DNA of 7,583 nucleotides from assembly GCA_904501765.1 (NCBI GenBank), contig CAJGCM010000108.1:1-7583 (forward strand), written 5' to 3'. The notes beneath the pieces were generated by a model that made no database searches, was not told the DNA's origin, and saw nothing but the letters and a program-made list of their open reading frames with translations. Below are positions 1-5,618 of the stretch, in pieces. Made by a program: the position numbers and the translations under genes. Source of the DNA: an uncultured Clostridia bacterium (lineage in GTDB: Bacteria; Bacillota; Clostridia; Oscillospirales; CAG-272). Within the stretch, counting starts at the first letter, position 1, and each line of letters begins with the position of its first letter.

Positions 1-683
1 CTTGCCTCTATTCCCACAACACTCTGGAAATCTCGCACCATCATTGGGAAGGGGTGAGGGCCTACTACCGAGCCTATGCAGTATATTGCGTCCTTATATT
101 CTCTGCAATAGGCTGCAAACGCCGCGTCAACCGCTTCCTTCAAGGTTGCAAGTCCCTCCGTTACCTCTATAACCTTAGCACCGAGAATCTTCATTCTCGC
201 TACGTTTGGTGCCTGTTTCTTTATATCAACAGACCCCATATATATATCACATTCAAGACCGAAATATGCAGCGGCAGTGGCAAGTGCTACGCCGTGCTGC
301 CCTGCTCCAGTTTCGGCTATTACCTTTTTCTTGCCCATATATTTTGCAAGAAGCGCCTCACCCATACAGTGGTTAAGCTTATGGGCGCCCGTGTGGTTTA
401 AATCCTCTCTTTTTACATAGAGCTGAACGCCTGTCCCTATCTTGCCCGAAAGTCTTTCAAGGTAGGATATTGGGGTCGGTCTTCCCTGAAATTCACGGCG
501 TATTTTGCGAAGCTCTCCTATAAATTTCGAGGACTTACATATAGTGAAATATGCGTGAGTTATTTCCTCCATAGCACGGGCAAGCTCCGGGGAAACGTAC
601 GCTCCGCCGTATTTGCCGAAAAATCCGTTTTTATCGGGATAGTTTTTCAAGTAGGTATCAAAGTCAATATTGTTAAATTTCAT
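1..683 (-). CDS. trpB: Tryptophan synthase beta subunit (TrpB), 3' end beyond the window
   Basis: TrpB is a PLP enzyme that joins indole (normally channelled from TrpA) to L-serine to make L-tryptophan in the cytoplasm. The first 227 residues are visible of roughly 390-400 usual for the family. The PLP lysine is K102 in KREDLNHTGAHKLN. The catalytic glutamate is E124 in AETGAGQHG, and VGPHPFPMMVRDFQ further on is also typical TrpB. NGFFGKYGGAYV near residue 20 is the usual N-terminal block. Two in-frame ATGs exist (689 and 683). GGAGGA at 691-696 is 7 bases from the second and 1 base from the first, so I start at 683. It lies alone behind a tryptophan T-box, without trpE/G/D/C/F before it; trpA could follow outside the window. 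The gene runs off the left edge and shows no frameshift in the visible part. Identification is secure. Confidence 0.96.
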   Translation of the reverse strand, partial: MKFNNIDFDTYLKNYPDKNGFFGKYGGAYVSPELARAMEEITHAYFTICKSSKFIGELRKIRREFQGRPTPISYLERLSGKIGTGVQLYVKREDLNHTGAHKLNHCMGEALLAKYMGKKKVIAETGAGQHGVALATAAAYFGLECDIYMGSVDIKKQAPNVARMKILGAKVIEVTEGLATLKEAVDAAFAAYCREYKDAIYCIGSVVGPHPFPMMVRDFQSVVGIEA

Positions 684-690
684 TTTCATT

Positions 691-696
691 TCCTCC
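691..696 (-). promoter_or_regulatory. Ribosome binding site of trpB
   Basis: GGAGGA on the minus strand. The spacing of 7 bases to the ATG at 683 decides the start over the ATG at 689, which sits only one base away. Confidence 0.75.
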
Positions 697-705
697 GTTT
701 TATAA

Positions 706-731
706 GGCTTTTCATAAAAGCCGACTTTTAT
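706..731 (-). promoter_or_regulatory. Two mutually exclusive hairpins just before trpB
   Basis: In the transcript, AUAAAAG (731-725) pairs perfectly with CUUUUAU (720-714) across the loop UCGG. Alternatively GGCUUUU (722-716) pairs perfectly with AAAAGCC (712-706) across the loop AUG. Both use the same central CUUUU, so only one can form at a time. The second ends 9 bases before the trpB ribosome binding site and is followed by UUAUAAAA, a poor terminator tail. Both are 7-bp, A/U-rich stems. The pairings are seen in the sequence; a regulatory role is inference. Confidence 0.35.
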
Positions 732-758
732 TCGCCACAAAGCCTGAAGCGGCTCCTA

Positions 759-797
759 TCATTCGGTGAAGCGCCGCCATCGCCTATCAAGTAACAT
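759..797 (-). CDS. Possible 12-codon leader peptide with one Trp codon
   Basis: A short ORF reads MLLDRRWRRFTE and stops at TGA. It lies in the transcript between the T-box terminator and trpB. Its start ATG is 7 bases behind a perfect GGAGG (809-805), as good a site as those of the real genes here. A Trp codon (TGG) sits at position 7, flanked by two Arg codons on each side, so R-R-W-R-R uses the four codons AGG, CGA, CGG and CGC. Ribosome stalling at the Trp codon could sense tRNA-Trp charging, as leader peptides do in other trp operons. One Trp codon is weak, and the ORF is short enough to be chance. A second ATG at 804 would read MRDVT but touches the GGAGG. Confidence 0.35.
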   Translation of the reverse strand: MLLDRRWRRFTE

Positions 798-835
798 CTC
801 TCATCCTCCGACAGTTTTACTTTTTCAGCTCTGCC

Positions 836-883
836 AAAAAACAAAAATCGCCCTTGACAGAATTATAGCTTCCGTCAAGGACG
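836..883 (-). terminator. T-box transcription terminator ahead of trpB
   Basis: The transcript has CGUCCUUGACGG (883-872) pairing with UGUCAAGGGCG (859-849, with a few G-U or mismatched positions near the loop), followed by the U-rich tail UUUUUGUUUUUU. This is an intrinsic terminator. Its 5' arm contains CCUUGA (881-876), which can instead pair with UCAAGG (917-912) beside the T-box motif to form the antiterminator. The two folds therefore exclude each other, as expected for a T-box switch. Confidence 0.88.
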
Positions 884-1126
884 AATAATACAACTACTAT
901 CCGCGGTGCCACCTTGATTCACCGAGAAAAGCTCCTCGGCGCACTTTAAGGGTACTGACATACCCCGGGTAATTAACGCATACCAAGCGTCGCAGAATAC
1001 TCGGAAAAATCCTTTGACTGCGCCCTCAGCGGTCCATTTGCAGGACAGGCTCTAACCCGACTCTCAGCACCACGGGCTCTCTGTATAGTCTTATCCTACT
1101 TTATCTCCGCATCAACGGTTTGTGAT
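836..1126 (-). promoter_or_regulatory. Tryptophan-specific T-box riboswitch (tRNA-Trp sensor)
   Basis: This leader RNA reads the charging state of tRNA-Trp and controls transcription into trpB. Stem I is clear: GCGG (1110-1107) pairs with CCGC (1032-1029), and AGGAUA (1097-1092) with UGUCCU (1047-1042). These enclose an internal loop with AGAUAAAGU on the 5' side and GCAAAUGGA on the 3' side. The specifier triplet is UGG (1036-1034) followed by the usual A. The distal part carries GGUGCUGAGAG (1071-1061), like the conserved Stem I terminal motifs. Stem III fits CCGAG/CUCGG near 939-922. The T-box motif AAGGTGGCACCGCGG lies at 915-901. Uncharged tRNA-Trp should pair its anticodon with UGG and its acceptor end with the antiterminator bulge, turning trpB on when tryptophan is short. 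The specifier and the downstream gene agree, so the identification is strong. Confidence 0.95.
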
Positions 1127-1132
1127 GGTAAT

Positions 1133-1162
1133 ATCATAACACCCGTGCGGGGTGGTTGTCAA
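1133..1162 (-). promoter_or_regulatory. Sigma-A-type promoter of the trpB T-box leader
   Basis: A perfect TTGACA (1162-1157) and TATGAT (1138-1133) are separated by 18 bases. Transcription should start near 1126, just before Stem I of the T-box. The spacer holds a short palindrome (CCCG-TG-CGGG, plus strand 1142-1151). The promoter begins about 50 bases after the stop of the preceding permease gene. I see no clear terminator in that gap (1163-1213), which is A/T-rich, so some read-through from the ABC operon is possible. Confidence 0.75.
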
Positions 1163-1213
1163 TAGTATTTTAAATTTTTTTGGTATTTTTTAAAGGACAA
1201 TCGGTAAAAGGAA

Positions 1214-2035
1214 TTATACCAGGGAGCTTTTATTAAGTATAACGCCGCTGACAGCTCCAAGCCCCACCGCAAAAAGTGCGCCCCCCGCAAGGCAGAGGAA
1301 GAGGTGTATGGCCGTTGAATTTAAGGGAGTTATCATAGAAACGGTCATAAACAAAAGCATTCCCGCACCGAGAGAGCCGCATATCGAAAGCCAGGTCCTC
1401 TGCTTTGCCGCGATGCTTACTATGACGAAAATAGATATGAATACGAGCATAAGGAAAATCTTTGCCAATATACACATAATTATATTGAAGACGGAGAATC
1501 CCACAAGCTCAAAGGAAAGCCCTGATATTGCGCCTCCGAGAAGGGTACCGATAAAATACCCGACAAGCATAAGCGCTCCGCACACAAAACCTGCGGCGGT
1601 TTTTGAGATTACGTAATCGCTCTTCCCCGGGCGTACGGTGAAAAGGTTCTTCGCATATCCGCATCTGAAATCCTCGGATATAAACAGACAAATAAATACG
1701 GCGGCGCCCATAAATACCATATTTATGTTACACATTGACATAACGTCCATGCCGCCACCCGCTGCTGCTCCCCCGTTATCCGTGGGAAGCGTGCCTATGA
1801 ACTCCCACACACTCTCGGGGGCTTCTATTATAGTTATTTCACCTGTTTGCTGATTTACGGATTCCATACCGTCCATCATCGTCATCATTACGGTCATAAG
1901 AACGGGAACGAGGAGCGCACAGGCTACGACGATATAAAATACTTTTGACCTGAACATTCTTCTGAAATCAACCTTGAGCATACTTTTCATACGGCGCAAA
2001 AAGCCGTTATGCTCAAATTTCAAAGTCTTTTCCAT
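1214..2035 (-). CDS. ABC-2 type exporter permease, second copy
   Basis: A 273-residue integral membrane protein, the presumed channel partner of the ATPase just before it. Hydrophobic segments lie at about 31-53, 103-121, 146-170, 178-208 (perhaps two), 214-235 and 242-266, consistent with the six-helix ABC-2 permease plan. An outside loop of about 50 residues (54-102) contains methionine- and glycine-rich patches. It is a paralogue of the permease at 2955-3788: both start with LKFE, share a K/G-ML-VDF-R-F-FYI block (residues 16-34) and NMVF followed by GYxKxLFT, then DYxISK, and have similar tails. The stop of the ATPase and this ATG are one base apart, and the GGAGG ribosome site lies inside the last ATPase codons, so translation is probably coupled. 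It is the last gene of the operon. The substrate cannot be read from sequence. Confidence 0.88.
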   Translation of the reverse strand: MEKTLKFEHNGFLRRMKSMLKVDFRRMFRSKVFYIVVACALLVPVLMTVMMTMMDGMESVNQQTGEITIIEAPESVWEFIGTLPTDNGGAAAGGGMDVMSMCNINMVFMGAAVFICLFISEDFRCGYAKNLFTVRPGKSDYVISKTAAGFVCGALMLVGYFIGTLLGGAISGLSFELVGFSVFNIIMCILAKIFLMLVFISIFVIVSIAAKQRTWLSICGSLGAGMLLFMTVSMITPLNSTAIHLFLCLAGGALFAVGLGAVSGVILNKSSLV

Positions 2036-2036
2036 A

Positions 2037-2936
2037 TTATCTACCCTCCTTCATAAGGTCGATATAGTATTCTTCAAGCCCTATTTTGTCGGTCCTTATC
2101 TCATTTACGAGGCATTCATTCTCATAGAGGTAGGAAACTATCTCCTCGGGAGATTTCGCATCGTATATACGGATATACCCTGCCTCGTCCACCTCCACAC
2201 GGTTGTATTTAGAGGAAAGAAGCCTTTTTGCGCACGCCATATCCTCTGCCTTAAGAGCAATATACACGCGGCAATCGGCATCAAGCTCCTCAGCAGTCAT
2301 TTCCACTATCATTTTCCCGTGTCTGATTATTCCATAGTGGGTTGCCACCTTCTGAAGTTCACCGAGAAGGTGAGAGGAAACTATTATGCTTCTCTCCCCA
2401 TCCTTTATTACGTCAAGGAAAACCTCTCGCATAATACGCATACCGTCAGCATCAAGACCGTTAAGAGGCTCGTCTAAAACCAAAAGAGTAGGATTGCCGA
2501 GGAGCGCCATAGCTATTCCTATTCTCTGCTTCATTCCGAGGGAGCAGTTTTTGTATTTATTTGAAGCGGCGCCTTCCATTCTCACAAGCTTCAGCGCCTT
2601 TACTACCTCCTCTTCGGCATTCGGGATTGAAAGATTTGCCGCCTGGAGCATCATATTATCCCAAACGGAGAGTCCGGGGAAGCAGCCCGGAGACTCTATC
2701 AGAACTCCTACTCTCGCTCTTACGTCCTTATCGGTATAATCCTTGCCGTAAAGGCGAACTGCGCCTCCGCTTATTGGAATCAGACCGCAAATCATTTTTT
2801 CGGTTGTGGATTTTCCAGAGCCGTTTTCCCCTATAAAGCCGTAAATTGCCCCCATAGGAACAGTCATATCAAGATTGCATACAGCCTGCTTAGCACCGAA
2901 ATTCTTACACAGACCTCTTATTTCAACTGCATTCAT
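2037..2936 (-). CDS. ABC exporter ATPase (BcrA/CcmA type), second copy
   Basis: A 299-residue cytoplasmic ATPase that should drive the ABC-2 permease encoded next. Motifs in order: Walker A GENGSGKST (36-44), a Q-loop position held by glutamate (E81 in VLIESPG), the signature CSLGMKQR (131-138), Walker B LLVLDEP (151-157), the D-loop NGLD (159-162) and the switch histidine H189 in SSHLLGEL. The C-terminal ~90 residues resemble the regulatory extension of BcrA-like ATPases. The ORF can be extended to a TTG at 2951, but GGAGG (2949-2945) lies within that extension and is 8 bases from the ATG at 2936. The protein then begins MNAVEIR, exactly like its paralogue. It is about 57% identical to the ATPase at 3794-4693 by hand alignment. 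BcrA-like systems often export antimicrobial peptides; this one's substrate is unknown. Confidence 0.93.
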   Translation of the reverse strand: MNAVEIRGLCKNFGAKQAVCNLDMTVPMGAIYGFIGENGSGKSTTEKMICGLIPISGGAVRLYGKDYTDKDVRARVGVLIESPGCFPGLSVWDNMMLQAANLSIPNAEEEVVKALKLVRMEGAASNKYKNCSLGMKQRIGIAMALLGNPTLLVLDEPLNGLDADGMRIMREVFLDVIKDGERSIIVSSHLLGELQKVATHYGIIRHGKMIVEMTAEELDADCRVYIALKAEDMACAKRLLSSKYNRVEVDEAGYIRIYDAKSPEEIVSYLYENECLVNEIRTDKIGLEEYYIDLMKEGR

Positions 2937-2944
2937 TAAAGCTA

Positions 2945-2949
2945 CCTCC
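2945..2949 (-). promoter_or_regulatory. Ribosome binding site that sets the start of the second ATPase
   Basis: GGAGG, 8 bases before the ATG at 2936 and inside the possible TTG extension to 2951. This argues against the longer start. Confidence 0.7.
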
Positions 2950-2954
2950 AAAAA

Positions 2955-3788
2955 TCAATAAACGTCGCTCTTCGTAAGTATCTTCGTTCCGAGGAAATTA
3001 TAGAATACTGCCCAGAATACGGAAACGGCAATACAGATAAGTGTCGTCCATATATCGCTTACAAGACACGCATTAACCGACGAGCCGTACAAGAAGATAT
3101 TAAGGAAGCCTGTCGGCAGAGAAAGATTTTCAACTATTGCCGCAGCCCCGATAATGAGTATTCCTGTTCCGAAGAAGAACGAGGACGCTATGGAAATACC
3201 GAAATACCTTCTGAATATCACGTTTAAAAAGGTATAAAGGCTTGCCCAGCCAAGGCTCATAATTATCTTTCCTAAAATGGCGAGAATAAGCGAGGGTACG
3301 TTTACGGAGGTTTCATATCCCGCAAGCAGACCGCCTATCGTTCCGCCGAAAAGATAGGTGATGCACATACACGCCATTGCAAAGGCGCATACAAGGCTTT
3401 TTGATATCATATAGTCCTGCTTTTTGGCGTGGGTTGTGAAAAGCTGCTTTACGTAGCCCGACTTATAATCGTGACCTATAAAAATAGACACCATAATTCC
3501 GCCGAATATAAATACCATATTCATATTGGCATAATCGGCTATTCCTTTTATTACGTAAAGTGGCTCCGACGCCGCTATTATCTGCCATACGTTGGAATAA
3601 AGAGGCTCCATTGTATTACCGCTCTGGTCGGGCATCATTGTCATTGCCGACACCATAGCCGGAATTATTGCGGCTATGGCAAGGAAGATGTAAAAGAGCG
3701 GAGTGTGGAAAAGGCGGTAAAAGTCAACTCCAAGCATTCCCTTTATTCTTTGGGTAAATGTTGGCGATTCAAATTTCAACTGACGCAT
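2955..3788 (-). CDS. ABC-2 type exporter permease, first copy
   Basis: A 277-residue membrane protein with hydrophobic segments at about 29-52, 89-105, 131-155, 165-190, 197-219 and 248-266, the six-helix ABC-2 permease pattern. The N-terminus (LKFESPT, then KGMLGVDFYRLF) faces the cytoplasm by the positive-inside rule, and an outside loop (53-88) follows the first helix. It is paralogous to the permease at 1214-2035, though more diverged than the two ATPases are from each other. It begins five bases after the stop of the first ATPase, with AAGGAGG inside that gene's last codons. The next ATPase starts 18 bases after its stop. It should pair with the first ATPase; whether the two permeases form one mixed transporter or two separate ones cannot be told here. 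Confidence 0.88.
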   Translation of the reverse strand: MRQLKFESPTFTQRIKGMLGVDFYRLFHTPLFYIFLAIAAIIPAMVSAMTMMPDQSGNTMEPLYSNVWQIIAASEPLYVIKGIADYANMNMVFIFGGIMVSIFIGHDYKSGYVKQLFTTHAKKQDYMISKSLVCAFAMACMCITYLFGGTIGGLLAGYETSVNVPSLILAILGKIIMSLGWASLYTFLNVIFRRYFGISIASSFFFGTGILIIGAAAIVENLSLPTGFLNIFLYGSSVNACLVSDIWTTLICIAVSVFWAVFYNFLGTKILTKSDVY

Positions 3789-3793
3789 ATCCT

Positions 3794-4693
3794 TTATTCC
3801 TCCTTTTTGGACATAAGCTCGATATAGTATTCTTCAAGCCCTATCTTATTCTTTTTGATCTCACTTACCACGTGTCCACGCTTCATAAGGAAATCTACTA
3901 CAGAGGCGGTATCCTCCACGTCGTAGATGCGAATGTATCCGTCTTCCTCCCTTACCGTGTCAAATTCCTCTCCCAAGGCTTCAAGAGCGCTACTCATATC
4001 CTTGGTTTTCAGAGAGGTGAACACACGGGCTCTGCTGTCCATCTGCTCAGCAGAAAGCTCCATAATCATACGCCCCTGCCTTATAATTCCGTAGTGGGTT
4101 GCTATCTTTTCAAGCTCACCCAAAATGTGAGAGGAAATTATAACGGTGCAGCCGTAATTCTTCGTTATATCGACTAAAATTTCACGCATTATACGCATAC
4201 CGTCCGTATCAAGTCCGTTAATAGGCTCGTCAAGAATGAGCAAAGCGGGGTCGCCGAGGAGCGCCATAGCTATTCCTATTCTCTGCTTCATTCCGAGAGA
4301 ACAGCTTTTGAATTTTATGTTTGCCGAATCCTCCATTCTGACAATCTTCAGGACTCTCATTATCTCCTCGTCAGGATTTTCAAGCCCAAGATTTATAGTT
4401 TGCATACGGAGATTCTGATAGACGCTTGATCCGGGGAAACAGCCCGCATTCTCTATCAATGCTCCAACACGCACTCTGACGCCCGGGTCGGTATAATCTC
4501 TTCCAAAAAGCTTTATTTCGCCCTCGTTTGGCACAAGATGCCCGCAAATAAGCTTTTCCGTTGTTGATTTACCGGAGCCGTTCTCTCCGATAAAGCCGTA
4601 AATTGCGCCAACGGGAACGGTCATATTCAAATGGTCCACGGCATACATACCGCGAAAGCTCTTCGATAAATTTCTTATTTCAACAGCATTCAT
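3794..4693 (-). CDS. ABC exporter ATPase (BcrA/CcmA type), first copy
   Basis: First gene of the four-gene exporter operon. The 299-residue ATPase has Walker A GENGSGKST (36-44), E81 at the Q-loop position (ALIENAG), signature CSLGMKQR (131-138), Walker B LLILDEP (151-157), the D-loop NGLD (159-162) and H189 in SSHILGEL. All motifs fall at the same residue numbers as in the second copy. The C-terminal end KIGLEEYYIELM matches the other copy closely. The ORF runs open to 4768, but AAGGAGA (4707-4701) sits 7 bases before the ATG at 4693, and the resulting MNAVEIR start matches the paralogue. A TATAAA (4726-4721) could serve as its own -10, but no good -35 is visible, so expression may partly depend on read-through from the small gene before it. 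No regulator or two-component system is adjacent in the window. Confidence 0.93.
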   Translation of the reverse strand: MNAVEIRNLSKSFRGMYAVDHLNMTVPVGAIYGFIGENGSGKSTTEKLICGHLVPNEGEIKLFGRDYTDPGVRVRVGALIENAGCFPGSSVYQNLRMQTINLGLENPDEEIMRVLKIVRMEDSANIKFKSCSLGMKQRIGIAMALLGDPALLILDEPINGLDTDGMRIMREILVDITKNYGCTVIISSHILGELEKIATHYGIIRQGRMIMELSAEQMDSRARVFTSLKTKDMSSALEALGEEFDTVREEDGYIRIYDVEDTASVVDFLMKRGHVVSEIKKNKIGLEEYYIELMSKKEE

Positions 4694-4723
4694 TACCCAT
4701 TCTCCTTCTTTTTCGTTTATTTT

Positions 4724-4761
4724 ATAAAAGGCTCGGGAGAGGTGAAATTTAACCCCTCGCC
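4724..4761 (-). terminator. Likely terminator or attenuator between the small gene and the ABC operon
   Basis: The transcript reads GGC-GAGGGGU, a loop, then ACCUCUC. GAGGGGU/ACCUCUC gives 7 pairs (one G-U), and GGC can pair with the later GCC across a CCGA bulge. UUUUAU follows. It starts about 14 bases after the stop of the 85-residue gene and ends about 30 bases before the first ATPase. The U tail is short, so termination may be partial. Confidence 0.5.
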
Positions 4762-4774
4762 TATACATCTCACT

Positions 4775-5032
4775 TTATTTTTCTCCCTTTGCGGCTGCAA
4801 TGCGTGCTTCTGCCTCTTCGCGTCTTGCGTTCGCCTCAGCTATCTTTTCGTCGCGCCGACGCTGAAGAATGATTTTACGACGCTCGGGGTCACTCATAGC
4901 CTTTGCCTCTTCCCACTGAGCCCTTGATTCAGCCTTTGCTGCTTCAAAATTAGCACGGTCCACCTCGTGCTGAGCCTTTGCGCTCTCCTTCATATCTCTG
5001 AATGCGTTTTTAAAAAAGCTTATAATACCCAT
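4775..5032 (-). CDS. Small charged helical protein, unknown function
   Basis: An 85-residue protein that I do not recognise by function, although similar small proteins occur in Clostridia. It begins with a short amphipathic stretch, MGIISFFKNAF, which could touch a membrane. The rest is rich in Ala, Glu, Lys and Arg and has no Cys, fitting one long helix or coiled coil from about 12 to 85 with a break at SDPERR (near 47-52). There is no signal peptide or membrane helix. An earlier ATG at 5047 is in frame, but GGGAG (5045-5041) lies after it and 8 bases before the ATG at 5032, so I use the latter. It has its own TATAAT and a hairpin after its stop, so it can be expressed apart from the ABC genes that follow. 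A link to the transporter is only suggested by position. Confidence 0.8.
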   Translation of the reverse strand: MGIISFFKNAFRDMKESAKAQHEVDRANFEAAKAESRAQWEEAKAMSDPERRKIILQRRRDEKIAEANARREEAEARIAAAKGEK

Positions 5033-5040
5033 AATTTTTT

Positions 5041-5045
5041 CTCCC
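5041..5045 (-). promoter_or_regulatory. Ribosome binding site that sets the start of the small helical protein
   Basis: GGGAG, 8 bases before the ATG at 5032. It lies within the coding sequence of the longer possible start at 5047, which has no such site of its own. Confidence 0.6.
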
Positions 5046-5067
5046 ATACTATTTATTTTGTGATTTA

Positions 5068-5073
5068 ATTATA
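5068..5073 (-). promoter_or_regulatory. Candidate -10 of the small helical protein gene
   Basis: A perfect TATAAT about 35 bases before the ATG at 5032. The -35 region is an A-run without a good match, so strength and start point are uncertain. Confidence 0.4.
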
Positions 5074-5119
5074 GACTGCTTTTATTTTCGTTTTTTTAAG
5101 CTCTTTGCGTTTTATTAAT

Positions 5120-5515
5120 TCAAATACTGCCGCCTCCCCGAAGCTCCCGACTTATTTCGTCGGATAATTCAATAATACGGGGAGCGTATTCCGCGCGCTT
5201 CTTTCGGTACAAATATTTTGACACGGGATATGCCGTACTCATAAGTACGCCTCCAATCGCCATAAGTATTGCAGCCGGCGCAAAGCCACCTTCAAGCACC
5301 CCGAGCAAAAGACAGAAGCCCCACCCGAACATAATAAAGCCGACAGCGCCCAAAGCCAACGCTTCAAGCTTTCCCGCTGACTGCACGTAAAAATTCAATC
5401 TGCGCAAAAGGTCAAGATTGCTTTCCGATGCGGGCAGGTATTTTTTTCTTATATTTTCAACCTCTTTATTTCTCGGAGCTGAATAGCTGTAACTGAAGCC
5501 GGTGTTGTTTTTCAT
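5120..5515 (-). CDS. Two-helix membrane protein of a clostridial family
   Basis: A 131-residue protein with two hydrophobic helices at about 51-73 and 78-98, joined by a tight GGFAPA turn, so both ends should face the same side. A basic stretch (YLYRKKR, 101-107) follows helix 2, which puts the ends in the cytoplasm. The N-terminal MKNNTGFSYSYSAP, IRKKYLP and the C-terminal PRIIELSDEISREL match a family common in Clostridia that databases often call 'dihydropteridine reductase'. I see no Rossmann or NAD(P) motif that would support that name. The ribosome site is weak (GAGAG region). It follows the cardiolipin synthase remnant and shares that gene's promoter layout, suggesting co-regulation. 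Function unknown. Confidence 0.82.
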   Translation of the reverse strand: MKNNTGFSYSYSAPRNKEVENIRKKYLPASESNLDLLRRLNFYVQSAGKLEALALGAVGFIMFGWGFCLLLGVLEGGFAPAAILMAIGGVLMSTAYPVSKYLYRKKRAEYAPRIIELSDEISRELRGGGSI

Positions 5516-5553
5516 AAATAGCTCTCGCCTCGCCTTTCCTTACTTACACCTTT

Positions 5554-5607
5554 ATTATACGAGGGCGACTTTTACGTTATATTGAATAATTGTTAAAGAA
5601 ATGTTAT
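5554..5607 (-). promoter_or_regulatory. Promoter with 11-base direct repeats (PhoP/PhoB-like box) of the two-helix protein gene
   Basis: The -10 is TATAAT (5559-5554), followed by AAAG. No usable -35 exists. Upstream, hexamers recur every 11 bases: ATAACA (5607-5602), TTAACA (5596-5591), and degenerate TCAATA (5585-5580) and TAAAAG (5574-5569). The last ends 9 bases before the -10. Tandem hexamers at 11-base spacing over a poor -35 are typical of OmpR-family activators; TTAACA resembles the PhoP box of Gram-positives. The transcript would have about 32 bases before the ATG at 5515. The repeats are seen; the regulator is inferred. Confidence 0.45.
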
Positions 5608-5618
5608 AAATACGAACT

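Noticed and set aside
54..401. Plus-strand open frame of 115 codons
   Set aside because: It lies opposite trpB, whose PLP-binding and catalytic motifs are unmistakable; the plus-strand translation shows no family features.
1163..1213. A terminator for the ABC operon
   Set aside because: Only weak pairings such as GGTA/TACC are present and no U-run follows them on the minus strand.
1267..1900. Methionine-rich patches in the second permease as a metal-binding site
   Set aside because: The methionines lie mostly in or next to the first membrane helix and are not arranged in spaced MxxM-type repeats; hydrophobic composition explains them.
2694..2696. Glutamate in place of glutamine at the Q-loop of both ATPases as a defect
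   Set aside because: Both copies have it with all other ATPase motifs intact, and BcrA-like ATPases often have IE-x-P there, so it looks like a family trait.
1974..2739. Plus-strand open frames across the second ATPase and permease start
   Set aside because: They are antisense shadows of genes with full Walker, signature and membrane patterns. The corresponding frames in the paralogous copy (3429-4177) arise for the same reason.
4694..4768. 25-codon N-terminal extension of the first ATPase
   Set aside because: AAGGAGA lies 7 bases before the ATG at 4693, the extension would overlap the terminator-like hairpin, and the paralogue also begins MNAVEIR.
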